A stretch of DNA of 19,918 nt from Candidatus Njordarchaeota archaeon (GTDB lineage Archaea > Asgardarchaeota > Njordarchaeia > Njordarchaeales > Njordarchaeaceae), in assembly GCA_029856615.1 (NCBI GenBank), contig JAHKLF010000006.1:1-19918 (forward strand), written 5' to 3'. A program made the position numbers and the translations under genes. Below, one piece after another: positions 7,484 through 15,091 of the stretch (its first letter is position 1; each line of letters begins with the position of its first letter). The notes beneath the pieces were generated by a model, which ran no database searches, was not told where the DNA came from, and was given only the letters and a program-made list of their open reading frames with translations.

Positions 7484-8632
7484 ATGTTTGAGGCCGTAAT
7501 AGTTGGAGCAGGGTTTGTGGGTAGTCTTACCGCACTTGAACTCGCAAAAAGAGGCATTGATGTCCTCCTTTTCGAGGAACATAAAAAGGTAGGCGAGCCC
7601 CCCCACTGTGCAGGTCTTGTTGGTATATCTGGATTAAAGAGAATTAATTTATTTGATGAATTGAAAAAAGAAGGCCTGATACTAAACTATATTTCCTCTG
7701 CACGATTTTATACTCCTAGTGGTAGGTCCTTTAAAATTGATGCTAGAAAACCCATTGCTGTAGTTCTAGATAGAGTTACCATGGACAAATATATTGCGGG
7801 AAGAGCATTAGATTTCGGAGCTGAAATCAAATTGCTAACGAGAGTCTTATCTATATCCCCAAATGGAGAAGCCAAAATTCGAGGAAGAAATAGTCATAAA
7901 GAAACGGTACGTGCAAACGTTATTATCGACGCTGAAGGAGCTACTAGGAGGTTATTGAGAGGTTTTCCAGGAGTACATATGAGAGGTATCTTACCAGCTT
8001 TCCAAGTGGATATAAGATCCTTCACACTCCCCAGAGATTTTCCTCACGATTCTGTTGAAGTATTTTTCATAGTACCCGATTTTTTTGCATGGATAATTCC
8101 GCTGGATCCCATTGGTAGGGCGTGGCGTGTTGGAGCCGCCTCAAGAAAAAATGCTAAGAAACTCAGAAAAATTGTGATAAACATTGCCAAAAGGCGTTTC
8201 GGAAACTTCTCCATTGAAAAATCTTTCGGCGGCCTTGTTGTTAGTGGAGGACCAATAAAACGTTTCCACTGGAATCGAATTATTGCGGTTGGGGATTCAG
8301 CTGGTCAAACAAAACCTACTACTGGAGGAGGAGTAGTTTTTGGAGGCCTAGGTGCTATAATTGCTTCCCGCGTAGTAACGGGTTTTTTAGATAATACGAT
8401 CTCCCTGGATGCCTATGAGAAAATCTGGAACACCTTTATGAGGAGTAATATTAATGCTATGCTTCTATTAAGAAAGACGTATAATACACTCACACACAGA
8501 GGAATGGATGTTCTCTTAAGATTTATTCCTAAACCTTTAATTTCTAATATTAGGTCAGATTTCGACTTTCAGCTCTACGCTCTCATTTCCTTACTCATCC
8601 CGATGCTTTCATCGAAAATAGCGAAATTTTAA
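7484..8632 (+). CDS. Geranylgeranyl reductase family FAD-dependent oxidoreductase
   Basis: FAD-dependent enzyme of the geranylgeranyl reductase (GGR) family, 382 residues. In archaea this family saturates the isoprenoid chains of ether lipids or quinone side chains. The N-terminus has the dinucleotide-binding GAGFVG (8-13) and EEHKKVGEPPHCAGLV (31-46), with the Cys-Ala-Gly typical of GGR proteins. VIIDAEGATR follows at 146-155, and the second FAD motif AVGDSAGQTKPTTGGG is at 268-283. The FAWIIPLD segment (201-208) lies in the substrate half. A hydrophobic C-terminal tail (about 350-378) could touch the membrane. The family holds several paralogues per archaeon, so I do not assign digeranylgeranyl-glycerophospholipid specificity. 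It lies just upstream of the ribosomal cluster on the same strand, with a 59-base gap. Confidence 0.88.
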   Translation: MFEAVIVGAGFVGSLTALELAKRGIDVLLFEEHKKVGEPPHCAGLVGISGLKRINLFDELKKEGLILNYISSARFYTPSGRSFKIDARKPIAVVLDRVTMDKYIAGRALDFGAEIKLLTRVLSISPNGEAKIRGRNSHKETVRANVIIDAEGATRRLLRGFPGVHMRGILPAFQVDIRSFTLPRDFPHDSVEVFFIVPDFFAWIIPLDPIGRAWRVGAASRKNAKKLRKIVINIAKRRFGNFSIEKSFGGLVVSGGPIKRFHWNRIIAVGDSAGQTKPTTGGGVVFGGLGAIIASRVVTGFLDNTISLDAYEKIWNTFMRSNINAMLLLRKTYNTLTHRGMDVLLRFIPKPLISNIRSDFDFQLYALISLLIPMLSSKIAKF

Positions 8633-8640
8633 TAATATAA
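8628..8640 (+). promoter_or_regulatory. Possible TATA box of the ribosomal protein cluster
   Basis: TTTAATAATATAA overlaps the end of the preceding flavoprotein gene and lies about 57 bases before the uL22 ATG. A start about 25 bases downstream would give a leader of roughly 30 bases containing GGTGA at the right distance from the ATG. The match is loose. Confidence 0.3.
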
Positions 8641-8691
8641 TCAACAACGAATCTCATAAGTAATGTTCATGAATAAATTGGTGACAAACAA

Positions 8692-9381
8692 ATGGGAAAA
8701 GGACGCTCTGGATATTCATTTCCTCTATACGAACTTACAGATGAGACCAGAATAGCCTTAGCAAGAGGCTATGAGTTACCAATAAAATGGAAACATGCAA
8801 GAGAAATATGCAATGCGATAATGGAAAGAGGAATGTTTCTTCACGAAGCAATTGAGTATCTAAAAGCGGTAATGGAGAAAAAAGCAGCAGTCCCCTTTAA
8901 GAGATTTAAAGGCAATGTTGGGCACAGACGCGAACTCCATGATTGGAAGTGGGCTCCTGGAAGATACCCCTATAAGGCCGCAAAATATATATTAAGAGTT
9001 TTAGAGAATGCCTTAAACAATGCACGCGATAAAGGATTAGATGAAAAAAGGCTTAAGATCATCTTAATCGCTGCTCATAAGAGTAGAATATTAAGGAGAA
9101 GACCGGATAGAAGAGGACCAGGGCTATTAAGAGGATGGAAGGTGAAGAGAGGAACAAATCTCGAAGTCGTGGTCATGGAGATCCCAGAGGAGATCGAAAG
9201 AGAAGAAGAAGAGGAAGTCGAAGAAGAATTGATGAAGGAAGAGGCTGAGGAAATAACTGCCGAGGAAAAAGAGGAAGTTGCGGAAGAAGAAGCTATTGGT
9301 GAAGAGGAAGAAGTTGAAGAGAAGCTTGAGGAGGAAGTTGAAGAAGAAACCGTAGAAGAAGAGGAGGGTGAAGAAGAATGA
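8692..9381 (+). CDS. rpl22: 50S ribosomal protein uL22 with long acidic C-terminal tail
   Basis: Large-subunit protein uL22, which lines the polypeptide exit tunnel and reaches the exit rim. The core (about residues 1-164) is a normal archaeal uL22: conserved are the N-terminal GYSF, the segment GRYPYKAAKYILRVLENA (90-107), the basic LRRRPDRRGPG near 134-144, and the final strand TNLEVVVME. After it comes a 65-residue tail, 41 of them glutamate and no aspartate, bringing the protein to 229 residues against about 150-160 usually. The tail ends with a Gly-Glu-Glu-Glu whose codons supply the GGTGA ribosome binding site for uS3. It overlaps uS3 by four bases. First gene of the ribosomal cluster. 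Confidence 0.97.
   Translation: MGKGRSGYSFPLYELTDETRIALARGYELPIKWKHAREICNAIMERGMFLHEAIEYLKAVMEKKAAVPFKRFKGNVGHRRELHDWKWAPGRYPYKAAKYILRVLENALNNARDKGLDEKRLKIILIAAHKSRILRRRPDRRGPGLLRGWKVKRGTNLEVVVMEIPEEIEREEEEEVEEELMKEEAEEITAEEKEEVAEEEAIGEEEEVEEKLEEEVEEETVEEEEGEEE
9184..9378 (+). repeat. Glutamate-rich tail coding repeat of uL22
   Basis: Low-complexity GAA/GAG stretch encoding the acidic tail of uL22. It contains the blocks EEELMKEE, EVAxEExIGEEEE and a terminal EEEGEEE, all of which recur in the tail of uL24 at 11787-11930, with the first two blocks in the opposite order. The last 15 bases, GGTGAAGAAGAATGA, are identical in both genes. Confidence 0.75.
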
Positions 9382-10109
9382 GTGTGCCAACGGGATCTAT
9401 TCATAAAAGAATATTAAAACAAATGCTACTCAAATGGAAGATACATGAATTCTTTAAACGCGAGCTCCCGCCTATTGCGGGATATGTAAGTGTGGATCTC
9501 ATACCAACATCTCTTGGGCATCAGATAATAATATACGCCAAAAATCCGGGAATTATTGTCGGCCGTGGTGGTCGTAGATCTAGAGAATTAGCTGAGCGAT
9601 TGAAAACGGAACTCAATGTTCAAAATCCCAAGATCGAAGTAAAAGCTATAAAGAATCCAGAATTAAACGCTCAGCTAATTGCCAAAGAAATCGCAAGAGC
9701 CATTGGTAGAGGCATGCCCATTCGACGAGTTGCATACAGTTTTATGCATCGAGTAATGAGTCATGGAGCGCTGGGTGTGGAAATAAGAATAGGAGGAAAA
9801 CTGCAAAAGAGGAGATCTAGAAGATACCGATTTGCTATGGGTACTTTAATTTATTCTGGAGAACCGGCTGATAAATTCGTAGATGTAGGTAAAGCAAGCA
9901 TTCTAGTAAAGACAGGCGTAATAGGTGTTAGAGTTACTATTGTAAAGCCCATAGCTGAGCTCCCAGATAAAATAGAAGTTAAGGGATTCGAGGAAATCGG
10001 CGGAGATATAGAGAAATTCAAGCGCGAAGCTGAAGAAGAAGCGAAGAGAATTATCGAGTCCGTAGAATTAGCTGAAGAAGTTAAGGAGAGTGAAGAAAGT
10101 GCCGCTTAA
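9378..10109 (+). CDS. rps3: 30S ribosomal protein uS3
   Basis: Small-subunit protein uS3, 243 residues, located at the mRNA entry site. The type-2 KH domain with GIIVGRGG at 58-65 is clear, followed by the family-typical QLIAKEIARAIGRGMPIRR and the C-terminal domain beginning GALGVEIRIGGKL. The C-terminal 40 residues are charged, as is common for archaeal uS3. The ATG overlaps the uL22 stop (ATGA), with GGAGGGTGA six bases upstream inside the uL22 tail, so translation is coupled to uL22. Confidence 0.97.
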   Translation: MSVPTGSIHKRILKQMLLKWKIHEFFKRELPPIAGYVSVDLIPTSLGHQIIIYAKNPGIIVGRGGRRSRELAERLKTELNVQNPKIEVKAIKNPELNAQLIAKEIARAIGRGMPIRRVAYSFMHRVMSHGALGVEIRIGGKLQKRRSRRYRFAMGTLIYSGEPADKFVDVGKASILVKTGVIGVRVTIVKPIAELPDKIEVKGFEEIGGDIEKFKREAEEEAKRIIESVELAEEVKESEESAA

Positions 10110-10296
10110 ACCAGATGATATAAGAAAAATGTCTCCCGAGGAAAGAAGGAAAGAGCTTATGAAATTACGGAGCGCTTTAATGCGTATGGTAACTCGAAAA
10201 GAAAGAGGAGCTCTCAAAGAGGTAGGTAAAGTTAAACATATTAAACGGGATATTGCTAGGATACTAACAATAATGAGAGAATACGGGGAAATCTAG
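10099..10296 (+). CDS. rpl29: 50S ribosomal protein uL29
   Basis: uL29, a helical hairpin protein at the exit tunnel rim, 65 residues from GTG 10099. The family pattern is visible: KPDDIRKMSPEERRKEL followed by the second helix with KEVGKVKHIKRDIARILTIMRE. I prefer GTG 10099 over the in-frame GTG 10090 because AAGGAGAG at 10083-10090 is then correctly spaced and not overlapped by the start. The gene begins inside the 3' end of uS3. Confidence 0.93.
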   Translation: MPLKPDDIRKMSPEERRKELMKLRSALMRMVTRKERGALKEVGKVKHIKRDIARILTIMREYGEI

Positions 10297-10571
10297 TGCG
10301 AATACCAAAGAGACTCTTAGGTAATATCCTTGGGAAGAAAATAAGAATAATAAAATCAAGAGATCCCACCTTAATGGGCAAATTAGGGGTTATCACACGC
10401 GAAACAAAGAAAATGTTAGAGATCACATTGAATAATGACGGTCGAAGAATCCTCGTTCCCAAACATATATGCGTCTTTGAGATAATTTTTGATGAAAAGA
10501 CTAAAATAATAATAGATGGAAAAATTTTAGTCAATCGATTTAGAAAGTTAAAGAAATTGGTTAAACGGTGA
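10296..10571 (+). CDS. rnp1: Ribonuclease P protein component 1 (Rnp1/Rpp29 homologue)
   Basis: Archaeal homologue of Pop4/Rpp29, 91 residues, a protein subunit of RNase P that helps process tRNA 5' ends and binds with Rpp21. The Sm-like beta-barrel is recognisable: GNILGKKIRIIKSRDPTLMG (9-28), GVITRETKKML, and the RRILVPKHICVFEI strand pair. The start is a GTG sharing one base with the uL29 stop, with GGGGA upstream. Its place between uL29 and uS17 is the conserved archaeal arrangement. The SUI1/aIF1-type gene that often sits between uL29 and rnp1 is absent here. Confidence 0.93.
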   Translation: MRIPKRLLGNILGKKIRIIKSRDPTLMGKLGVITRETKKMLEITLNNDGRRILVPKHICVFEIIFDEKTKIIIDGKILVNRFRKLKKLVKR

Positions 10572-10577
10572 GATGGA

Positions 10578-10901
10578 ATGTCTAAACTATTCCCAGAACC
10601 AGAAAAAAGATGCAATGATCCAAAATGTCCGTTCCATGGCAAAATAAGAGTACATGGTAGAATACTAGAGGGCGTCGTAGTATCCGCAAGAATGCAGAGA
10701 ACAGTCGTTGTCAGAATAGATTATATATGGCATGATAAAAAGTATAAAAGATACGAAAAAAGATCTTCGAAGATAAAGGCTCATAACCCGCCATGTTTAG
10801 ATGCTCAGGAAGGCGATATAGTAAAAATAATGGAGACAAGACCTCTCGCGAAAACTGTTAAGTTCGTAGTTGTTCAGATAGTAAAAAAAGCGGGTGAGTA
10901 A
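10578..10901 (+). CDS. rps17: 30S ribosomal protein uS17
   Basis: uS17, 107 residues, a primary 16S rRNA binder with an OB fold. The archaeal N-terminus CNDPKCPFHGKI is present, then RILEGVVVSARMQRTVVVR, the loop RYEKRSSKIKAHNPP, and the GDIVKIMETRPLAKTV strands. The ATG is six bases after the rnp1 stop, with GGTGAG just upstream. A gap of 68 bases before uL14 is the longest in the ribosomal cluster and contains an AT-rich patch that could be an internal promoter. Confidence 0.96.
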   Translation: MSKLFPEPEKRCNDPKCPFHGKIRVHGRILEGVVVSARMQRTVVVRIDYIWHDKKYKRYEKRSSKIKAHNPPCLDAQEGDIVKIMETRPLAKTVKFVVVQIVKKAGE

Positions 10902-10969
10902 AACATACAATTTTTATTATGATCCAACAATAAAAAGCCGACTAGTAATATAAGGGAGGCGTTGTTATC

Positions 10970-11386
10970 ATGCCAAAGAGAAAAGCTGCTACGTATCCTA
11001 AGATAAAAGGGACTCCCGGGATTAATGTAACAACAAAACTCATTTGCGCGGATAACTCGGGAGCTCGTATCTTACAAGTAATTGCCGTAATAGGATATAA
11101 AGGTGTCAAAAGAAGAATACCATTCGCTTCATTAGGAGATGTAGTTGTCTGTGTTGTTAAAGAGGGAACACCGAAAATGCGCAAAAAAATCGTCCGCGCA
11201 GTTATTGTTCGACAAAGAATGCCATACAGGAGAAAGGACGGAACATGGATTCAATTTGAGGATAATGCTGCTGTTTTAATAAACCCCGAAGGAGAGCCCC
11301 TAGGAAGCGAAGTTCATGGACCAGTAGCAAGAGAAGCTGCCAGGAGATGGCCTAATGTGGGGAAGATTGCAAAAATAATCGTATGA
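10970..11386 (+). CDS. rpl14: 50S ribosomal protein uL14
   Basis: uL14, 138 residues, at the intersubunit face near the factor-binding region. Conserved signatures include TKLICADNSGARILQVIAVIGYKG (about 22-45), LGDVVVCVVKEGTPKMRKKI and the GTWIQFEDNAAVLINPEGEPLG stretch, which is the family hallmark. The ribosome binding site GGGAGG lies about 10 bases before the ATG. The length is usual for archaea, with the short basic N-terminal leader. Nothing odd. Confidence 0.97.
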   Translation: MPKRKAATYPKIKGTPGINVTTKLICADNSGARILQVIAVIGYKGVKRRIPFASLGDVVVCVVKEGTPKMRKKIVRAVIVRQRMPYRRKDGTWIQFEDNAAVLINPEGEPLGSEVHGPVAREAARRWPNVGKIAKIIV

Positions 11387-11405
11387 AAAAAGGAGGTAAA
11401 GTTTA

Positions 11406-11933
11406 ATGAAAATAAAATCTAGGCTTTCTAAGCAACCAAGAAAAATGAGGAAAAGATTCATATACGATGCACCATTACACTTAAGGCAAAAAATGATGGT
11501 AGCCCCATTAGCCCCAGAAGCCCGCGAGAAATACGGTATAAGAAGATTCCCAGTGCGAGTTGGAGACAAAGTCATTGTAAGGAAAGGAAGCTTTAAAGGA
11601 ACGATTGGTAAGATAGTCGAAGTAGACTTAAAGAGACTTCGCATTTATGTTGAAAATGTTACAAGAAAACGATCTGATGGTTCTACTGTGTATATTCCCT
11701 TACGTCCATGGAATGTAGCTATACTAGAATTAGATCTATCAGATCCTAAAAGAAAAAAAGCATATGAAAGAAAGTCTAAGATCAAGGAGGTAGCTATAGA
11801 GGAAATTATTGGTGAGGAGGAGGAAGAAGAATTTGAGGAGATATCTGAAGAGGAGGAAGGTGAGGAGGAATTAATGAAGGAAGAACTGGAGGAGGAAAAA
11901 GAAACTAGAGAAGAGGAAGGTGAAGAAGAATGA
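11406..11933 (+). CDS. rpl24: 50S ribosomal protein uL24 with acidic C-terminal tail
   Basis: uL24, an assembly initiator protein next to the polypeptide tunnel exit. The archaeal core is clear: basic N-terminus KSRLSKQPRKMRKRF, then the KOW motif VGDKVIVRKGSFKG with TIGKIVEVDL (about 52-75), followed by VTRKRSDGSTVYIPL and the NVAILELDL strand. After residue about 127 comes a 48-residue tail with 30 glutamates, so the protein reaches 175 residues. The tail shares three blocks with the uL22 tail and ends with the same GEEE-stop that serves as ribosome binding site for eS4. A strong GGAGGT precedes the ATG. It overlaps eS4 by four bases. Confidence 0.96.
   Translation: MKIKSRLSKQPRKMRKRFIYDAPLHLRQKMMVAPLAPEAREKYGIRRFPVRVGDKVIVRKGSFKGTIGKIVEVDLKRLRIYVENVTRKRSDGSTVYIPLRPWNVAILELDLSDPKRKKAYERKSKIKEVAIEEIIGEEEEEEFEEISEEEEGEEELMKEELEEEKETREEEGEEE
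11787..11930 (+). repeat. Glutamate-rich tail coding repeat of uL24
   Basis: GAA/GAG-rich stretch encoding the uL24 tail. It carries EVAxEExIGEEEE first and EEELMKEE second, then EEEGEEE. The nucleotide runs around gaattaatgaaggaagaa and attattggtgaggagg closely parallel those in the uL22 tail, which suggests copying between the two genes or selection for the same peptide. Confidence 0.7.
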
Positions 11934-12733
11934 CAAAACACGGTCAAAGAAAACAACTAAAGAGAATTGCAACTCCTAGATTATATCCGGTACCTAGAAA
12001 GAAAGGAGGAAAATACGTTATTAAACCTTCCCCCGGCCCTCATCCCGCAGATAGATGTATTCCGCTTGGTATTATTCTCCGCAACATTTTAGGTTACGCT
12101 AGAACACTAAGAGAAGTAAAGAAGATACTTAATCAGAGAGTAATAAAGGTGGATGGAAGAATAATCACTGATTATCGCTTTCCAGTAGGAATGATGGACG
12201 TATTAGAATTAACCCGAACCGAGGAATATTATAGAATAGTTCCGTTTAAGAGAAGACTTGTCCTTCATAGAATATCCCCTGAGGAAGCGAAATATAAAAT
12301 CGTAAGAATTATAGGAAAACGCTATGTTACGAATGGGCATATCCAATTAAACTTGGAGGACGGAAGAAATATACTATTCAAAGTTAATAGCGAAGAAGAA
12401 AGGAGAAAGATATTAGATACTTATTTCGTTGGAGATAGTCTCAAGATATCTTTACCAGATCAGAAAATCCTAAAGCATCTTAGACTTCAGAAAAAAATGT
12501 ACGGTATAATAACTGCCGGAAGACATATGGGGGTTCATGGCATTTTAAAGGAAATAAAGAAAATGTTCGGTCCAAGAGCTAGCACCGTATTAATAGAGAC
12601 TCCTATGGGGGAAGAAGTTTTAACGGCTTTAGAATACATATTAATCATTGGCGAAGAGCGACCTGAAATAACTCTTCCATCAGAGGAAGAAATAGAGGAG
12701 ATAATGCGAAGATCGTGGCCTATGCCTGAGTAA
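11930..12733 (+). CDS. rps4e: 30S ribosomal protein eS4
   Basis: Archaeal/eukaryotic eS4, 267 residues, slightly longer than common archaeal forms near 240. Visible are the N-terminal GQRKQLKRIATPRLYPVPRK, an S4 RNA-binding domain around residues 45-105 (LREVKKILNQRVIKVDGRI), the central eS4 domain, and a KOW segment near 188-200 (MYGIITAGRHMGVHG). Its ATG overlaps the uL24 stop (ATGA), and the ribosome binding site GGTGA is in the uL24 tail, so the two are coupled. The extra length is an acidic C-terminal end containing PSEEEIEEIMRRSW. Confidence 0.96.
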   Translation: MTKHGQRKQLKRIATPRLYPVPRKKGGKYVIKPSPGPHPADRCIPLGIILRNILGYARTLREVKKILNQRVIKVDGRIITDYRFPVGMMDVLELTRTEEYYRIVPFKRRLVLHRISPEEAKYKIVRIIGKRYVTNGHIQLNLEDGRNILFKVNSEEERRKILDTYFVGDSLKISLPDQKILKHLRLQKKMYGIITAGRHMGVHGILKEIKKMFGPRASTVLIETPMGEEVLTALEYILIIGEERPEITLPSEEEIEEIMRRSWPMPE

Positions 12734-12744
12734 GGTGATGTGAT

Positions 12745-13386
12745 ATGTCCGCTAGAGCCGCTCAAAAGAAGGAAGAGATAAAGCTAGCTAGCTCGATGCA
12801 GGAAGTCATACAAAGATTGCTGAAAAAATATCCGGACAAATACCATAATCCCATGCTTGTACCTAGAATTCATTCTGTTGTAATAAATTGCTCTGTTGGT
12901 CAATCCGGTGAACCGCTGGAGAAAGCAAAGAAGATCCTTGAAAGTCTAACGGAGAGAAAACCATTATTATTACGTGCTAAGAAAACAATAAAACCATTTG
13001 GGATTCATAAGAAGCAACCTATTGGATGGAAGGTCACATTGCGCGGAGAAGAAGCATTCGAATTTCTCAAGCGTGTTTTAGCTGTCTACGAATATACTGT
13101 ATGGGAAGCATCTATAGATGAATACGGTAACTTTTCATTTGGAATCGATGAGCATATAAAAATTCCTGGCGTGAGATATGATCCCGAATTAGGGACTATA
13201 GGGTTTGACATTTGCGTAACAATGGAAAGAGCAGGATACAGAGTTAAGAGAAGAAGATTAAGGCAAACAAGAATTCCCAGAAAACATATGCTAACAAAGG
13301 AGGATACCATTCTTTTCCTACAGGAAATGGGTATAAAAGTGGCTAAAGGAAGAAAACCAAAAGAACACATTCACTTCATTAGGTAA
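12745..13386 (+). CDS. rpl5: 50S ribosomal protein uL5
   Basis: uL5, 213 residues, which binds 5S rRNA in the central protuberance. Conserved are NPMLVPRIHSVVINCSVG (about 36-53), the KKTIKPFGIHKKQPIGWKVTLRG region, FSFGIDEHIKIPGV, and the C-terminal GFDICVTMERAGYRVKRRR. The protein has an N-terminal extension and a C-terminal basic tail compared with short bacterial forms. It follows eS4 by 11 bases with GGTGATGTG as ribosome binding site. It is the last ribosomal gene here: the usual next genes uS14, uS8 and uL6 are not present. Confidence 0.96.
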   Translation: MSARAAQKKEEIKLASSMQEVIQRLLKKYPDKYHNPMLVPRIHSVVINCSVGQSGEPLEKAKKILESLTERKPLLLRAKKTIKPFGIHKKQPIGWKVTLRGEEAFEFLKRVLAVYEYTVWEASIDEYGNFSFGIDEHIKIPGVRYDPELGTIGFDICVTMERAGYRVKRRRLRQTRIPRKHMLTKEDTILFLQEMGIKVAKGRKPKEHIHFIR

Positions 13387-13401
13387 TTTAGGTGCTTTTT
13401 C

Positions 13402-14289
13402 TTGGAACATTTTATTCTTGAGAAAATTGACTATGAGAAAATAATTGCCCATAAGGATTGGGACGGCGTATTCGGTGGGGGTCTAATTCTAAGACTCTTT
13501 AATATACCGATAATTTTTTCTCATCGATTAAATCAAGCACGAAAATCGATAATTATTGAAGTCCCTATTTCCTTTGATGCAATACTCGAAGAAAACCTAA
13601 TTATTGATCATCATGATTGTAAAAAAAGCCTTCTTCGTGAAATAGGGCTAGGAAACATGATAATATGTGATGAAAATTATGATAGTGTAGCGTCATTAAT
13701 TGCGGATCTCTTTGATTTAGAGGCGCCTAATGAGTTATTAGATGCCCTCGAATGCATCGAACGAGGAGAAATTGAAGATTTTGATCTAGCTAAGGACATG
13801 TTTATAGCATATGTCGCTTCACTAGATGGTTTTCCATATCGCACAATTGCTCAGTATGTTAAGAATAAAGAGTGGAATAAAATTATAACTTGGATCAAAA
13901 AAAGGTCTCAATCTAAGGAAGCAGAACTTATTAAAAAAATAGGAAAATTAAAAGCAAAAAGCGCAGAGACACTGATCGACAGAGTGCTTCTAATAAAATA
14001 TAAAGCCAATGATCCTATCGAGGCAGGAGCAGCTAGGCTGGCATTGATGGAAATTCAAAAAGTCGCAAATATTGGTGTAGCTCTGGCGTATGAGGGGGTA
14101 TACGCACTTCGGGGTATGATAGCAACTAGGAAGAAGTATAATCTTTATAGGGTTTTCTCTGAGCTCATCAAAGCTGACTGGGATGCTGGAGGTAGATCAA
14201 ATGTAGGGGGTTTCAGAATCCCATATCAACTTCCCGTAAATCAAGCTGAAGAAATATTAAGACGAGCCCTCTCAGTTCTCCTCAGGTGA
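13402..14289 (+). CDS. DHH/DHHA1 phosphoesterase
   Basis: DHH-superfamily phosphoesterase of 295 residues, related to RecJ and NrnA-like nucleases that degrade single-stranded DNA, short oligonucleotides or cyclic dinucleotides using Mn ions. Motif I is HKDWDG (17-22) with Asp19 and Asp21, the DHH motif is IIDHHDC (67-73), and SLDG near 140-143 supplies a further aspartate. The C-terminal DHHA1-like part has GGRSNVGGF (263-271), where the usual GGH histidine position is occupied by arginine. The start is TTG with GGTG upstream, 15 bases after uL5, so it belongs to the ribosomal transcription unit. The substrate is not readable; the GGR variation may mean a substrate other than that of RecJ. 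Confidence 0.82.
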   Translation: MEHFILEKIDYEKIIAHKDWDGVFGGGLILRLFNIPIIFSHRLNQARKSIIIEVPISFDAILEENLIIDHHDCKKSLLREIGLGNMIICDENYDSVASLIADLFDLEAPNELLDALECIERGEIEDFDLAKDMFIAYVASLDGFPYRTIAQYVKNKEWNKIITWIKKRSQSKEAELIKKIGKLKAKSAETLIDRVLLIKYKANDPIEAGAARLALMEIQKVANIGVALAYEGVYALRGMIATRKKYNLYRVFSELIKADWDAGGRSNVGGFRIPYQLPVNQAEEILRRALSVLLR

Positions 14290-14305
14290 ATAGTGGGGTG
14301 CAACT

Positions 14306-14599
14306 ATGGTAAACTCTGATGACACAGAGCTTGTCGTAGTCTCAGGAAAAATGCTCATGAAAATATTATTAGTATTGATCATTCTAAGTAGCACATTCCT
14401 CATAATTAGAAGAATTTATCCCTCCTTGGCGCAACTCATATTGCTGGCCACTATCGGCATTACAGCAATATTACTAGTTGGAATTTTCGTGTACTTCATC
14501 ATAATAACGGCAATCAGAGAAGAGCTTAAGAGAAGACATTTACAAGAAGAATTAGAGAAAAAACTAAAAGAGACATCTAAGGAAGATTACATCGAATGA
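14306..14599 (+). CDS. Small two-helix membrane protein
   Basis: Unrecognised protein of 97 residues. Two hydrophobic segments are visible, about residues 17-34 (MKILLVLIILSSTFLIIR) and 43-69 (within LILLATIGITAILLVGIF). A charged C-terminal helix rich in Glu and Lys, about residues 70-97, should lie in the cytoplasm if both termini do. The ATG follows GGTG at a suitable distance and lies 16 bases after the DHH gene, so the two are probably co-transcribed. No family could be named. It is convergent with the tRNA gene. Confidence 0.7.
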   Translation: MVNSDDTELVVVSGKMLMKILLVLIILSSTFLIIRRIYPSLAQLILLATIGITAILLVGIFVYFIIITAIREELKRRHLQEELEKKLKETSKEDYIE

Positions 14600-14655
14600 T
14601 TAGACGCGCTTTTCTCATGTAGGTTCAACTATATAAGACATCTTAGAATAAGGAT

Positions 14656-14772
<117 letters not shown>

Positions 14773-15091
14773 TTGGTTGGTTTTACGTCTTTTGAAATTT
14801 CACTATTCATATTCAAGTCATTAAGACTATTTATAACTTTTATCTTATTCCTGGGACTTCCTTTTGAATTAACTTGAGTAAAGACAGTACTAGACAAATC
14901 TCATAAGTGCTTTATTCCCGTCGCTACTAAATTTCTACATAACTTCTTCTTTATTATTTTTATAGAGAAAATATTAAATAGACGCCAATTAATTCTATTG
15001 AAATAAAGTAAATAACCATTACTAAACAGTGGAGTTTTATCCAAAAAATAATTGGTAGTTTAATTAGATTATCTCGTGGAGATGGACGAGA
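14773..15091. other. Intergenic promoter region between tRNA-Met and the SMC operon
   Basis: This 319-base AT-rich region drives two divergent units. Towards the tRNA, the minus strand has TTATAAATA around 14828-14836, which would start a pre-tRNA with a leader of about 30 bases. Towards the SMC gene, TTTTATAG at 14957-14964 and other AT-rich elements near 15040-15065 are candidate TATA boxes, none decisive. GGAGATGG (15078-15085) is the ribosome binding site of the SMC gene. I see no additional gene or structured RNA in the region. Confidence 0.4.

Noticed and set aside
9075..9404. Minus-strand serine-rich reading frame opposite the uL22 tail
   Set aside because: It is the complement of the GAA/GAG repeats; it has no family pattern and lies wholly over uL22 and uS3. 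The same holds for 9127-9390.
11645..11956. Minus-strand serine-rich reading frame opposite the uL24 tail
   Set aside because: Same artefact of a Glu-rich coding strand, without a ribosome binding site or recognisable domain.
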